A stretch of 64,000 nucleotides of DNA, from positions 186,001-250,000 of the forward strand of contig NZ_RKMH01000006.1 of assembly GCF_003797185.1 (NCBI RefSeq), given 5' to 3'. Below are positions 24,065-33,684 of this stretch, piece after piece; position 1 is the stretch's first letter; every line of letters begins with the position of its first letter. Origin of the DNA: Gordonia oryzae. Its GTDB lineage: Bacteria; Actinomycetota; Actinomycetes; Mycobacteriales; Mycobacteriaceae. The translations under genes and the position numbers were made by a program. The notes below the pieces were generated by a model. It searched no databases. It had not been told where the DNA came from and worked only from the letters and a program-made list of their open reading frames with translations.

Positions 24065-25903
24065 GTGCGCACACCTCGTCCTAGGCGCCGGATCGTGCAC
24101 CGATACGTGGCAGAGACAGGTCGAACAGGGGGCGAGTTGAGATCGAGCAGGTCGGGACGGAGAGGTTCTGGACAGGATGGTACGAGAGCGTATCGGCGGG
24201 CTGTAGGCCCATTCCCGGTGCGGTACGTGGTGCTCATCGAGGTGCTGCTGGCCCTGGGCCTGATGATCTGGGCCGTCGGGGGCGCCCACCTGGGCGGACC
24301 GGCACTGGCGATCGCAGCGGTGGCCGCACTCATGATGATCCCGTGGCGCGAACGCACCTCGCCCCTACAGCGTATCGGTCGCCGATGTGCTTTTACCTGG
24401 GCGCGTCTGCGTCGGCGCACCGACGATATCGCCCCCGCACCGTTCGACATCCCGACCCGCACGGTCGTGGGATCACCGGTCGCCGACGTCGACGAGGCGC
24501 GGATCGGCGCCCGCTGGGCCGGCGACACCCTGATCACCGCACTGCGGGTCCGCCCTGGCACACCAGTACTGACCCGGCTCGGCGCGCCGGCTGACGTCGG
24601 CTCGGAGACCGCCGAAGCGCAAGTGCCCCTTGATGTTCTCGCCGCGTGCATCGATCCGTTCGACATCCCACTCGCCTCGATCGACGTGGTGAGCCACGGG
24701 ATGCGTATCGGTGGTCGGGGCCCCGCGGCGTCGATCTATCTACGCACTCTGGGGCGACTGTCGGCCATCGCCTACCGGAACGTGTTCGTGATCCTGCGGC
24801 TCGATCCCCGGAACTGTCCCGACGCCGTCGCCCGGCGTGGCGGTGGCGCCGAAGGCGCACTCCGGGCGGCGACGATCACCACCAAGCGAGTCGCCCGCCG
24901 GCTGACCGAACGCGGGCTCGCCGTCACCGCGCTCACGGCGGCCGAGATGACCTCGGTTACCGACCATCTCGCCGCCGGCCACGAGCTCGACGAGCTGACC
25001 GAGGAGTGGGACGGGTTGCACGGCTCCCGACTGACCACGCGGTCACTCGCCGTCGATCCGAAGGAACTCCGGGCGGTTGCTGCCGACATCTGGTCACGGC
25101 CGAGCACTGCGACGACGCTGACGGTGCGTCTCGGACGAGGCACCGATGGTCGCCTGCAGATCGCCGCACTGGTCCGTCTCGATGGCGGTCCGGCTGATGT
25201 CGGTCCACACGGCAATGGCCCGAACAACGGTGACCCGGCCGGCACCATACGGCTGCACGGCCGCCAGTTCGATGCGTTTACCGCCTCACTCCCGGTGGCA
25301 TCGTCCTCGCGGCTCGCACGCGCGCTACCCGCGGCCGACGGCGCACGTGCCACGCGACTCGTCGAGCACCTGGTGCTCCCCGCCGGCGGCTGCGGACAAC
25401 TCCTCGGCGCCGATCGGGGCGGTCACGCGGTCGCGTTGCCGCTCGTCGGTCCAGGCATCGAGGCGGTCGTTCTCTCGGGCTCGTTTGCGATGATCGCCCA
25501 AACGGTGCTGCGCACGGTTGCGATCGGGACTCCGGTGGTGCTGCACACGGCCTCCCCGCAGCGCTGGCACCCGCTCGTCGCCGCTGTCGCCGATCCCCCG
25601 ATGCTGCATGTCGCACTCGCCGACAACGCTGCGCGTGGGGCGCGAGTGGATCTCTACGACGGGATCGACCCGCCGGCCGGTCCCCCGCCGACGGGTGTCA
25701 CGCGATTCGTCGTCGACGACGGCACGCGCCGACCCGGATCGGTCGCGACGATCTCGCTCATCCAGAATCCGCTTGTACCCCAACAGATCTCGGTGGTAAC
25801 CCCAGCTGCCCGAACGACGGTAACGATGGTTGCATTACCCGAAGAGTGGGCGATGATCGGAGAGGCCGCAGCCGCCGAGCCGGTGCCAGCCGGGCGAGGG
25901 TAA
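24065..25903 (+). CDS. eccE: Type VII secretion protein EccE
   Basis: 612 residues from a GTG at 24065. A TTG at 24137 preceded by AGGGGGCGAG is a real alternative start. After a basic N-terminus come two hydrophobic helices (about residues 50-72 and 76-92), then the cytoplasmic EccE domain with the segment IDVVSHGMRIGGRGPAASIY and YRNVFVILRLDP, which I recognise from mycobacterial EccE. EccE sits at the periphery of the ESX pore in ESX-1, -2, -3 and -5. Its pairing here with eccB alone is unusual. Convergent with manA, 6 bp between stops. Confidence 0.85.
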   Translation: MRTPRPRRRIVHRYVAETGRTGGELRSSRSGRRGSGQDGTRAYRRAVGPFPVRYVVLIEVLLALGLMIWAVGGAHLGGPALAIAAVAALMMIPWRERTSPLQRIGRRCAFTWARLRRRTDDIAPAPFDIPTRTVVGSPVADVDEARIGARWAGDTLITALRVRPGTPVLTRLGAPADVGSETAEAQVPLDVLAACIDPFDIPLASIDVVSHGMRIGGRGPAASIYLRTLGRLSAIAYRNVFVILRLDPRNCPDAVARRGGGAEGALRAATITTKRVARRLTERGLAVTALTAAEMTSVTDHLAAGHELDELTEEWDGLHGSRLTTRSLAVDPKELRAVAADIWSRPSTATTLTVRLGRGTDGRLQIAALVRLDGGPADVGPHGNGPNNGDPAGTIRLHGRQFDAFTASLPVASSSRLARALPAADGARATRLVEHLVLPAGGCGQLLGADRGGHAVALPLVGPGIEAVVLSGSFAMIAQTVLRTVAIGTPVVLHTASPQRWHPLVAAVADPPMLHVALADNAARGARVDLYDGIDPPAGPPPTGVTRFVVDDGTRRPGSVATISLIQNPLVPQQISVVTPAARTTVTMVALPEEWAMIGEAAAAEPVPAGRG

Positions 25904-25909
25904 CCCCGA

Positions 25910-27157
25910 TCACCCGCGGATCGGCACCAGCGCGCGGAAGAATACCGCGCGCGCCGACGCCGCGCGGACCACCACATCGGGATCGGCGTCGGTCAACCAG
26001 GCTGCCCGGCCCGCGGTCACCGCCATCGGCGCGTCCCCGGCCGGACGGACCTCGATGGTGCCGGACAATACCGCGAGGATCTGTGGGCCCGGCATGTCGA
26101 AACTGATCGATGCCGGCTGCGTCATCCCGGTGCCGTCGAGTTCCACACGGGACAGCCGGAATTCGGGAGCCGGGGTCAGATAGATGCGTTCGGCGCCTAC
26201 GGTGCGGATCGCCGGGATCAGGTCGGACACGTCAACCGGCGTGAAATCGAGGACCCGCAACAGTTCGGGCACGTCGATGTGTTTGGACGTCAGCCCTCCG
26301 CGCAACACGTTGTCAGAGTTGGCCATGATCTCCACCCCGGTGCCGTCGAGGTAGGCGTGCAGATTGCCGGCCGGCAGGTACAGACCCTCACCGGGTTGCA
26401 ATCGCACCCGGTTGAGCAGGAGCGAACCCAGCACCCCGGGATCATTGGGGTACATCTCACCGAGTTCGAGCAGGGTCCGCAGTTCGTCGCCGAAGCCGCT
26501 CTCACCCGATTCGAGCACGCGCACCGCAGCGGAGAGCACGGCGGGGGTCACCCGTTGGATCGCGGCCTCCGGCAGGGTGAGCCAGGTGGTGAACAACGCG
26601 CGCAGACCGTGTGAATCCGGTTGGCCCACCAACATTCCCAGGAACGGGTCGAGTTCGCTGACCTGCAGCTCGCGCAGCAACTCGACGGTGACCGCCGGGT
26701 CGCGGAAACCCGCGAGAGCATCGAACTCGGTGAGCGCGACCACCAACTCGGGTTTGTGCCACCGATCGCGGTAATTGCGATCGCGCGCATCGAGGGCGAG
26801 CCCCTGAGCGTTCTCCCGCGCGAAACCCTCACTGGCCTGGTCGGACGAGGGATGCGCCTGCAGCGACAGCGGTTCTTCGGCGGCGAGGACCTTGAGCAAG
26901 AACGGCAGCCGACCGGAGAACCGCTCAACGGTCGGCGCACCGAGCGCAGCGGTCCGATCGGACTCGATCACTGAGAGCAGATCGTCGCCCATCGTCGTCC
27001 CGTCGTCCTCCACGACGCACGCCGGACCGGCGCTGTGCGCGCCGAACCACAACTCGGCCTCGGGGTGCGGTGACGGAACCGGTTTGCCGCGCAGCGAAGC
27101 AATCGCGGTACGCGACCCCCACGCATACGTGCGGACTGCTCCCTCGATGACCTTCAT
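25910..27157 (-). CDS. manA: Mannose-6-phosphate isomerase, class I
   Basis: 415 residues. Zinc ligands are in SLQAHPSSDQASEGFA and HKPELVVALTEFDALAGFR, both hallmarks of type I isomerase; a cupin fold continues to the C-terminus. It interconverts fructose-6-P and mannose-6-P, feeding mannosylated lipids and arabinomannan. The ATG overlaps the stop of the upstream gene by 4 bp. This matches the Rv3255c-Rv3256c order. Confidence 0.95.
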   Translation of the reverse strand: MKVIEGAVRTYAWGSRTAIASLRGKPVPSPHPEAELWFGAHSAGPACVVEDDGTTMGDDLLSVIESDRTAALGAPTVERFSGRLPFLLKVLAAEEPLSLQAHPSSDQASEGFARENAQGLALDARDRNYRDRWHKPELVVALTEFDALAGFRDPAVTVELLRELQVSELDPFLGMLVGQPDSHGLRALFTTWLTLPEAAIQRVTPAVLSAAVRVLESGESGFGDELRTLLELGEMYPNDPGVLGSLLLNRVRLQPGEGLYLPAGNLHAYLDGTGVEIMANSDNVLRGGLTSKHIDVPELLRVLDFTPVDVSDLIPAIRTVGAERIYLTPAPEFRLSRVELDGTGMTQPASISFDMPGPQILAVLSGTIEVRPAGDAPMAVTAGRAAWLTDADPDVVVRAASARAVFFRALVPIRG

Positions 27158-28275
27158 CCTTGCTCGGCTCCGATCAGTCGCAGGTACACCGCTGCCATTT
27201 CGATACGCAACATCAACACCAACAGGGACGTGAGATCGCCAGGGGTGTCGGCCGGTTCGGCGGGGTGACCACCGACCACGGGCGGGGCGTGCGCGTCAGC
27301 GTCGGCTCCGACGAGAACCTCCATCGACGCCAGGGCACCGATGCGACGACGCGTGTCCCACTCACGGGCGGCGGTGGTGGCCACCAGCACCCGCGGTGGG
27401 GCATCGCCACGCGGCCCGTCGATCTGCGGGTCGTAGAACAGGGCATCGGCTGCCGACCCAGCCTCGGCCACCGGCCAGATATCTCGCGAAACACGCGAAA
27501 TCTCGGCGAGATCAGCTGTGGCGCAACGGCTTCCAGAAACCGCAAACAGCACCGCAGCGGCCCGATCGGCCACCGCGAGGGTCGCGGGCGAGTCACCGGT
27601 CCACATCACCGGCCCCTCGCCGAGCCGAGCGGCGAGGATCTTGGCCTGGTTATGGAAGGTCTCGCGCGCGGGATGATCGGCGGCAGCCTCGGAGTCGAGC
27701 GCGTCGGCAAGGTCGGACACCGTGGGCGGGGATCCGGTGAACCGGACCTGGGTGAGCGCGGTGAACACCGCGAGCAACACCGCCACGAAGCCGGGGAAAC
27801 GGAACCGGGGATCGACGTCCACCCGAGGCGAGAGGTCGATCCCATTGCCCCCCAATGCATCCCGTAACGGACCTTCGATGGGTGCACTGATCACAACCTC
27901 GGCGCGACGGCGCAACGACCGCGCCGCGGCGTCGGCGAGAATCATGTCGCCGCCATCGATACCGGCGAGAACGACGACGTCGAGCGGACCGATCCAACCG
28001 GGCAACGCCGAGGTGCACACGATGGGGACGTCGACCCGCGTGGCGATCGTCGCACTTACCATCGCAGTGGCGCCTGCGGCCGGACCACCCGGGGCGCACA
28101 CGATGACCACACTCCGGGGACGCAACTCCGAGAGTGGCTCGGCGACACCCTCACGCACGGCCTCGGCGACCGAGCGCACCTGCGCCCCGGCGAGTGCGAC
28201 CCCGTGCAGGAGTCCCTCGGTGTCGGCCGCGATCAGGTCGTCGACATCGTCGAGATCGGGGACACCGGTACGCAT
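27154..28275 (-). CDS. TobH/Rv3256c-like protein (SIS-like fold)
   Basis: 373 residues from the ATG at 28275, which is preceded by GAGGT. The MRTGVPDLDDVDDLIAADTEGLL start and the central VVVLAGIDGGDMILADAAARSLRRRAEVV segment are typical of the mycobacterial Rv3256c family, sometimes called TobH. The fold resembles a phosphosugar isomerase (SIS) pair without obvious catalytic residues. A role in mannose metabolism is inferred only from the overlap with manA. In M. tuberculosis manB (pmmA) lies directly upstream; here it is absent. Confidence 0.8.
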   Translation of the reverse strand: MRTGVPDLDDVDDLIAADTEGLLHGVALAGAQVRSVAEAVREGVAEPLSELRPRSVVIVCAPGGPAAGATAMVSATIATRVDVPIVCTSALPGWIGPLDVVVLAGIDGGDMILADAAARSLRRRAEVVISAPIEGPLRDALGGNGIDLSPRVDVDPRFRFPGFVAVLLAVFTALTQVRFTGSPPTVSDLADALDSEAAADHPARETFHNQAKILAARLGEGPVMWTGDSPATLAVADRAAAVLFAVSGSRCATADLAEISRVSRDIWPVAEAGSAADALFYDPQIDGPRGDAPPRVLVATTAAREWDTRRRIGALASMEVLVGADADAHAPPVVGGHPAEPADTPGDLTSLLVLMLRIEMAAVYLRLIGAEQG

Positions 28276-28410
28276 GACCTCTACAGTAGTCAGCCGTTCG
28301 CCACGGTGCCCACACAGCGCGGGACCCGACGACGCACGATCGGCCATCCGGTTCGCCGGAGAGCGCGGGCCATCGGGGGCGCTCGAGGCGATCAGCGAGA
28401 GACGAGTGGT

Positions 28411-28878
28411 TCAGTCAACGGGGTCGGGCAGGACCCGGAGGTGGCCGCGACGGCCCGGGCGCGGTGTGGTGGCGCCGCCACGCGGCCCGGGATCGGCGAG
28501 ATGTGCGTCGCGGGTGGACGCCCGGTGACGCCCTGGACGCATGTCGTCGAAAGCATCAATCGGATCGGGATGCGACATGTCGGCGGCAACCCGCCCGGCA
28601 CGTCCTCCGGAGCTTGCCTCGCGCACGGCCTCGGCAAGGGCGGTCAACTCGTAATCCTCGGCCAACGGCGCCGAGAAACCCCGTTCGCTGCGCAGCATCT
28701 CCCAGCCTCGGGGCACGGTGATCCGGCGCGCATGCTCGTCGCACAGATCCCAGGAATGCGGTTCGGCTGAGCTGGCGAGCGGCCCGATCACCGCGGTCGA
28801 CTCCGCGTAGACAAAGGTCAGGGTAGCTACCGCGGAACGGGCGCAGCCGGGCCTGCAGCACTGGCGGGGAAGCTTCAC
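28411..28878 (-). CDS. DUF3499 protein (Rv3258c-like)
   Basis: 155 residues from a GTG at 28878. The N-terminus KLPRQCCRPGCARSAVATLTFVYAES with clustered Cys and later WDLCDEHARRITVPRGW make a probable zinc-ribbon: C-C-x3-C and C-x2-H. This matches DUF3499, a short actinobacterial family of unknown function. The last ~50 residues are low-complexity Arg/Pro/Gly-rich. It is divergent from the Rv3259-like gene. Confidence 0.85.
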   Translation of the reverse strand: MKLPRQCCRPGCARSAVATLTFVYAESTAVIGPLASSAEPHSWDLCDEHARRITVPRGWEMLRSERGFSAPLAEDYELTALAEAVREASSGGRAGRVAADMSHPDPIDAFDDMRPGRHRASTRDAHLADPGPRGGATTPRPGRRGHLRVLPDPVD

Positions 28879-29019
28879 GCCATTGAGGTTAGCCCGGCCC
28901 GGATCGATCCAGTGATCCCGACACGCCTGAACCGCCGAGACCGACACCGTGGACGGGCAACCGACGCAAGACGGGCACCGGCACGAGACATCGGGCAGGC
29001 ACCCTCCTACACTCGCGCC

Positions 29020-29523
29020 ATGCGATTCGATGGTTTTCGGCCACTGCGCGCTGGTCGTACCGGGCCAGCGCGTACCCCTCGGCGTCGTGAACGCCGGGGG
29101 CGTGGTCTGCGGACACCGTTGTTGCCGCCGAACGTACCAGCCTGGCGCAGCAGATCCGACGACTTCGACGCGGTGGCCATCGAGGCATTCGCCGAGATCG
29201 ATGCGCGGTGGCACGACGAACTCGCCGGACTCGACATCGCCGTAGATGAGATCCCCCGCATGCTTCCGCGGGATCCGGAAACGATCCAGTGGCCCGACGA
29301 GGTGACCGCCGACGGCGCGATCCCGCTCGCACGGCTCATCCCGGCCGGTGTCGACGTCCACGGACAACCGACCCGCGCGAAGATCATCTTGTTCCGCAGA
29401 CCGTTGGAGAGCCGTGCGCGTCGCGACACCGAACTGATCGAACTGATTCACGAGGTCCTCGTGCAGCAGGTCGCCACCCACCTCGGCGTCGACGAGGACA
29501 CGATCGACGGGGGCCTGGACTGA
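29020..29523 (+). CDS. Rv3259-like zincin-family protein with degenerate HExxH
   Basis: 167 residues. The basic N-terminus is followed by the family core FAEIDARWHDELAGLDIAVDEIPRM and a C-terminal helix VLVQQVATHLGVDEDTID. In peptidases of this family (zincin_1) the same helix carries HExxH; here the equivalent positions read Q-Q-V-A-T, so the zinc site is probably lost. The gene lies between DUF3499 and whiB2, the order of Rv3258c-Rv3259-Rv3260c. Function unknown. Confidence 0.7.
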   Translation: MRFDGFRPLRAGRTGPARTPRRRERRGRGLRTPLLPPNVPAWRSRSDDFDAVAIEAFAEIDARWHDELAGLDIAVDEIPRMLPRDPETIQWPDEVTADGAIPLARLIPAGVDVHGQPTRAKIILFRRPLESRARRDTELIELIHEVLVQQVATHLGVDEDTIDGGLD

Positions 29524-29640
29524 CCTGGGACGGCCGGATGCTGTCGCCGGGCGACGATCTCACGGGCCGACCCCGGTGGCTGACGACTCATGGTGCTCAC
29601 CGTGCGGTGCTCACCATGACCGGAGTTCGCCGACCGCCGC

Positions 29641-30072
29641 TCAGATGATGCCGCGCTTGAGGCGGCGGCGCTCGCGCTCGGAGAGACCGCCCCAGATGCC
29701 GAAACGTTCGTCATTGGCCAGCGCGTACTCGAGGCACTCCGCCTTGACCTCACATCCGGAGCAGATGCGTTTGGCCTCGCGGGTCGATCCGCCCTTCTCC
29801 GGGAAGAACGCCTCGGGATCGGTTTGGGCGCACAGCGCCCGGTCCTGCCACTGATCCTCCATCGCATCGAACAGATCGTCGAACTCGTTGGGCACCAACG
29901 ACAAATGCCGACGAGGAGCGTCGGACTCGGCGTCGAAGACCCCGCCTTGCGGTGAGCTCAGGAACGTGTCGTTTACCGGTCCGAGACTGTGATACAACGA
30001 GTCGTCCGAGCCGGTGACGCGTGAAGGATCTTGTGGTTCAAGGGGATTGCCGATCGGGTTGTCGAATGCCAT
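29641..30072 (-). CDS. whiB2: WhiB2/WhmD-type Fe-S transcription regulator
   Basis: 143 residues. The four cluster cysteines are in RALCAQTDPEAFF and RICSGCEVKAECLEYAL (C...CxxC...C), followed by the GIWGGLSERERRRLKR turn and basic helix that bind DNA. WhiB2/WhmD is an essential cell-division regulator in mycobacteria. AGGAGG precedes the ATG at 30072. The position next to fbiA matches Rv3260c. About 60 N-terminal residues before the Cys region are poorly conserved. Confidence 0.95.
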   Translation of the reverse strand: MAFDNPIGNPLEPQDPSRVTGSDDSLYHSLGPVNDTFLSSPQGGVFDAESDAPRRHLSLVPNEFDDLFDAMEDQWQDRALCAQTDPEAFFPEKGGSTREAKRICSGCEVKAECLEYALANDERFGIWGGLSERERRRLKRGII

Positions 30073-30275
30073 CGTCGGCCCCTCCTGCCTGGGAAGTCGT
30101 TGTACTGCTGCTGTCTCGCGCCACGGCGTCACTGCCGCGCCACCCCGTCCACCTGTTCGTCGTTCGATCACCACCAGCGCCCGGCGTTCCGAGTCGCACT
30201 CACACATGCGAGCACCACCTCGACCCGAAGCGCCATCCGGTCGAACATTCTATCGAAACCACTTAGTTCTCAGTG

Positions 30276-30298
30276 ATTTTCGATCTCGAACCGAAAAT
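30276..30298. promoter_or_regulatory. Inverted repeat upstream of whiB2
   Basis: ATTTTCG and CGAAAAT (7-base arms, 9-base spacer) lie about 205 bp upstream of whiB2 in an AT-rich patch that stands out from the surrounding GC-rich DNA. It may be an operator for whiB2. Confidence 0.4.
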
Positions 30299-30513
30299 GA
30301 CACTCATGTGATTAGACACGCTGGCGACCACCCAGGTCAAGCCGAGCGAGAAATCTCCTTAATACCACCGGCCGGAGCAAACCGGAGTTGCGACACGTGG
30401 GGAAGATGATTCGTCAGGAATCTCACAGATCCTGCGCTCCCGGATGTCCGGATTGCGATCTGAACCGGCCCCTCGGGACACCGACCCGTACGGTCTACCG
30501 CAAGCGCGGGCGC

Positions 30514-30553
30514 AGCGCCACCCCCTGTCGAGGAGCGCCACCCCCTGTCGAGG
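30514..30553. repeat. 20-bp tandem duplication upstream of fbiA
   Basis: AGCGCCACCCCCTGTCGAGG occurs twice, head to tail and identical, at 30514-30533 and 30534-30553, about 95 bp before the fbiA start. Confidence 0.95.
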
Positions 30554-30647
30554 CCCGACGCGCACGTCGGTCATCGGTTCTGGTTCACCAGCCGTTGTGG
30601 GCCACCAGAGTCGGACCGCCGCCGTCGGGTCACTACAGTGGAGCGCT

Positions 30648-31712
30648 GTGAAGGTGACCGTTCTCGTCGGTGGTGTCGGTGGCGCTCGATTCCTGCAGGG
30701 TGTTCGCGAATTGTTCGGGCCGACGCCGTTTCCCGCACCCACCCAGGACTCGGCGGGCGCCGAGGCGCCAACTCCCCCCGGCCCCCACGAGATCACTGCG
30801 ATCGTCAACGTCAGCGACGATGCGTGGATGCACGGGGTACGAATCTGCCCTGACCTCGACACCTGCATGTACACCCTCGGAGGGGGCATCGACACCGAGC
30901 GCGGATGGGGGCGCAAGGCTGAAACCTGGCACGCCAAGGAGGAACTCGCCGCCTACGGCGCCGATCCCGACTGGTTCGGGCTCGGCGATCGCGACCTTGC
31001 CACCCATCTCATCCGCACCCAGATGCTCGACGCGGGCTACCGGCTCTCCGACGTCACCGCCGCACTGTGTCGACGTTGGCAGCCCGGCGTGCGGCTGTTA
31101 CCGGCCACCGACGACCGCCACGAGACTCACGTCGTGGTGTCCGCTCCGGATGGCGAGGACGGCGCCCGGGTGGCGATCCACTTCCAGGAGTGGTGGGTTC
31201 GACACCGGGCCAAGATCCCGACATTCGGGTTCGCCCAGGTCGGTTCGGACGACACGCACGCCGCTGCGGGCGTGATCGAGGCGATCGCCGACGCCGACGT
31301 CGTCCTGCTCGCCCCCAGCAATCCGGTGGTGAGCATCGGTGCGGTGATCACAGTGCCCGGCGTGCGCAGCGCGCTGCGCTCCACCGGGGCACGCGTCGTC
31401 GGCGTGAGTCCCGTCATCGACAACCGGCCCTTGCGCGGGATGGCCGACGAGTGTCTGTCGGTGATCGGAGTCGAGACCACCGCCGAGGCGATCGCGGCAC
31501 ACTACGGCGCGCGCAGCGGCAACGGAATCCTCGACGGGTGGCTCATCGCCGACGGAGACGAGGCCGTGGTCGAGGGCATCTCCATCGGCGCCGCTCCGTT
31601 GCTGATGACCGACCCGGCCACCACCGCGCACATGGTGCGCGCGGCGTGTGCCCTGGTCGGCGTCGACACCCCGCAGATCGTCGGACCGGACTCCACCGGG
31701 GTCGATCGATGA
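30648..31712 (+). CDS. fbiA: F420 biosynthesis: 2-phospho-L-lactate (phosphoenolpyruvyl) transferase FbiA
   Basis: 354 residues from the GTG at 30648 (TGGAG upstream). [15 protein letters not shown] is the conserved nucleotide/FO-binding start and [26 protein letters not shown] the metal-binding DD region of the CofD/FbiA family. It joins the LPPG-type donor to FO, giving (dehydro)F420-0. An earlier in-frame start at 30444 would cover the tandem repeat and add a non-conserved leader. The stop overlaps fbiB by 4 bp, so the two are coupled as in M. tuberculosis. Confidence 0.95.
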   Translation: MKVTVLVGGVGGARFLQGVRELFGPTPFPAPTQDSAGAEAPTPPGPHEITAIVNVSDDAWMHGVRICPDLDTCMYTLGGGIDTERGWGRKAETWHAKEELAAYGADPDWFGLGDRDLATHLIRTQMLDAGYRLSDVTAALCRRWQPGVRLLPATDDRHETHVVVSAPDGEDGARVAIHFQEWWVRHRAKIPTFGFAQVGSDDTHAAAGVIEAIADADVVLLAPSNPVVSIGAVITVPGVRSALRSTGARVVGVSPVIDNRPLRGMADECLSVIGVETTAEAIAAHYGARSGNGILDGWLIADGDEAVVEGISIGAAPLLMTDPATTAHMVRAACALVGVDTPQIVGPDSTGVDR

Positions 31713-33076
31713 CCACAGGCAACGGCGCATCACCGATCACTGATCACCGCGCGCCGGACATCGTCGAGGTGCGCCCGGTGACCGGGCTGCCGGAATTCGA
31801 TACGACGACCGACCTAACCAGCGAAATACTTACGGCCGCACCGTGGTTGGCGTCCGGTGATGTGCTGGTGGTAACCAGCAAGGTCTTTTCCAAAACCGAG
31901 GGCCGCATGGTGCCTGCCCCCGCCAACCCCGACGAACGCGACGCCCTGCGCCGACGCCTCGTCGTGCAGGAATCGGTGCGGATACTCGCACGCCGCAACC
32001 GCACGCTGATCACCGAGAACCGGCTCGGCATCGTGCAGGCGGCCTCCGGCATCGACGGCTCGAATGTTCCGGTCGACTCGCTCGCGCTGCTGCCCGAGAA
32101 TCCCGACCGCAGCGCCGCAGAACTCCGCGCATCCCTCGCCGCGGCCGCCGGGATCGATGTGGCGGTGATCGTCACCGACACCATGGGCCGCGCGTGGCGG
32201 ACCGGACAGATCGACGTGGCGATCGGAGCCGCGGGTATCGCGGTCACCCACCCCTACGAGGGGTGTGTCGACAGCCACGGAAACCCGTTGGTGGTCACCG
32301 ACATCGCCGTCGCCGACGAGATCGCGGCCGCGGCAGATCTGGTGAAGGGCAAACTCGCGGGGGTACCGGTGGCCGTAGTGCGCGGATTGTGCCCCACCGA
32401 TGACGGGTCACGGGCGGCCGACCTGATCCGGCCGACCGACGACGACCTGTTCCACCTCGGTACCGCAGAGGCGATCGAGCAGGGCCGTCGGGAGGCGCTA
32501 TTGACGCGGCGGTCGGTGCGCGCCTTCGCCGACACCCCGGTCGATCCTGAGTCGATCACCGCGGCATGCGCGGACGCGCTCACCGCGCCCGCTCCGCACC
32601 ACACCCACCCAGTGCGATTCGTGTGGGTCCGCGACCCCGCGCGCCGAACGCGACTGCTCGATGCGATGGGCGAGGCGTGGCGCGCCGATCTCAGCGCCGA
32701 CGAGAAGACCGCCGAGTCGATCGAGAAACGCGTCGCACGAGGGCGAATCCTCTACGATGCCCCGGAACTGGTGATCCCGTTCCTGATCCCCGACGGCGCC
32801 CACACCTATCCCGACGAGCGTCGCAACGCCGCCGAGCACACCATGTTCACCGTTGCCGCCGGTGGCGCCGTCACGGCCCTGCTCGTGGCCCTCTCGGTGC
32901 GTGGACTCGGCTCCTGCTGGGTCGGTTCGACCATCTTCGCCGCGTCCGTGGTGACCTCCCACCTCGAGGTTCCCGCGGACTGGGAACCGCTGGGCGCCAT
33001 CGCTATCGGCCACCCTGCGCAAGAGTTCGGGCTGCGCGGGGGCGCACCTACCGACGATTGGCTGATCCTGCGGTGA
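31709..33076 (+). CDS. fbiB: F420 gamma-glutamyl ligase / FMN-dependent reductase FbiB
   Basis: 455 residues. The N-terminal half (~1-245) is CofE-like, with [12 protein letters not shown] and [24 protein letters not shown]. The C-terminal half (~250-455) is a nitroreductase-fold domain with [18 protein letters not shown] and [12 protein letters not shown]. The fused protein adds several glutamates to F420-0 and reduces dehydro-F420. Its ATG overlaps the fbiA stop and its own stop overlaps the NUDIX start (GTGA), making a three-gene operon. Confidence 0.95.
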   Translation: MTTGNGASPITDHRAPDIVEVRPVTGLPEFDTTTDLTSEILTAAPWLASGDVLVVTSKVFSKTEGRMVPAPANPDERDALRRRLVVQESVRILARRNRTLITENRLGIVQAASGIDGSNVPVDSLALLPENPDRSAAELRASLAAAAGIDVAVIVTDTMGRAWRTGQIDVAIGAAGIAVTHPYEGCVDSHGNPLVVTDIAVADEIAAAADLVKGKLAGVPVAVVRGLCPTDDGSRAADLIRPTDDDLFHLGTAEAIEQGRREALLTRRSVRAFADTPVDPESITAACADALTAPAPHHTHPVRFVWVRDPARRTRLLDAMGEAWRADLSADEKTAESIEKRVARGRILYDAPELVIPFLIPDGAHTYPDERRNAAEHTMFTVAAGGAVTALLVALSVRGLGSCWVGSTIFAASVVTSHLEVPADWEPLGAIAIGHPAQEFGLRGGAPTDDWLILR

Positions 33077-33642
33077 GCGCCGAATCCCTGCACGATTCGG
33101 CGGTAGCGACCCTCGAGGCATGGACGGCGCCGTCACCGGAACAGGACTCATTGCGACACACCTATCGCGCCTTCCTGGACGCCGCTGCGCAGGCCTGCCT
33201 ACGGGTTCACGCTCCCGGTCACCTGACCGCGTCGGCAATCGTCTTCGACGCCGGGGCCGACCACGTACTGCTGACGTTGCATCCGCGGGTGGGCAGATGG
33301 ATTCAGCTCGGGGGGCACTGCGAACCCAACGATGCGACGATCGAAGACGCCGCGCTGCGCGAGGCGCGTGAGGAATCCGGCATCGACGGTCTGGAGTTGG
33401 CCGGGCTCGCCCAACTGCACACCCACCCGATCACCTGCTCGCTCGGCGTGCCGACGCGACATCTCGACGTGCGGTTTGTCGCGGTGGCCCCACCGACGTC
33501 CGACGGCGGCCTGCCGCCGATCACGATCAGCGACGAGTCACTCGATCTGCGGTGGTGGCCGGTCGAGGCGTTGCCCGCCGACACCGAGGGCACCGATATC
33601 GTCGCCCTCATCGCACTGGGACACCGGATGCTCGCACCCTGA
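33073..33642 (+). CDS. NUDIX hydrolase coupled to fbiAB
   Basis: 189 residues from a GTG overlapping the fbiB stop. The NUDIX box reads GGHCEPND...[13 protein letters not shown]: the REaREESG part is canonical, while the upstream Glu is replaced by Asp and the spacing is one residue longer, a variant seen in GGHcEp-type NUDIX proteins. The substrate, a nucleoside diphosphate derivative, is unknown. Placement in the F420 operon is consistent with Rv3263-adjacent order only loosely. A link to F420 or GTP use by FbiD/FbiA is speculation. Confidence 0.82.
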   Translation: MSAESLHDSAVATLEAWTAPSPEQDSLRHTYRAFLDAAAQACLRVHAPGHLTASAIVFDAGADHVLLTLHPRVGRWIQLGGHCEPNDATIEDAALREAREESGIDGLELAGLAQLHTHPITCSLGVPTRHLDVRFVAVAPPTSDGGLPPITISDESLDLRWWPVEALPADTEGTDIVALIALGHRMLAP

Positions 33643-33684
33643 GCGAGACACTGCAAGAGTGAGCAGACCGGCGCCCCAGAGCAC

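Larger units (their letters stand above)
30073..30647. promoter_or_regulatory. Long whiB2/fbiA divergent region
   Basis: 575 bp without a credible gene. The left half is AT-rich around 30250-30310 and contains an inverted repeat (30276-30298). The right part has a 20-bp tandem duplication (30514-30553). Short frames exist in both halves but show no recognisable protein. Confidence 0.5.

Noticed and set aside
30444-30647. In-frame 5' extension of fbiA
   Set aside because: The extension reads through the 20-bp tandem duplication, and FbiA proteins begin at [12 protein letters not shown], which has its own GTG and ribosome site.
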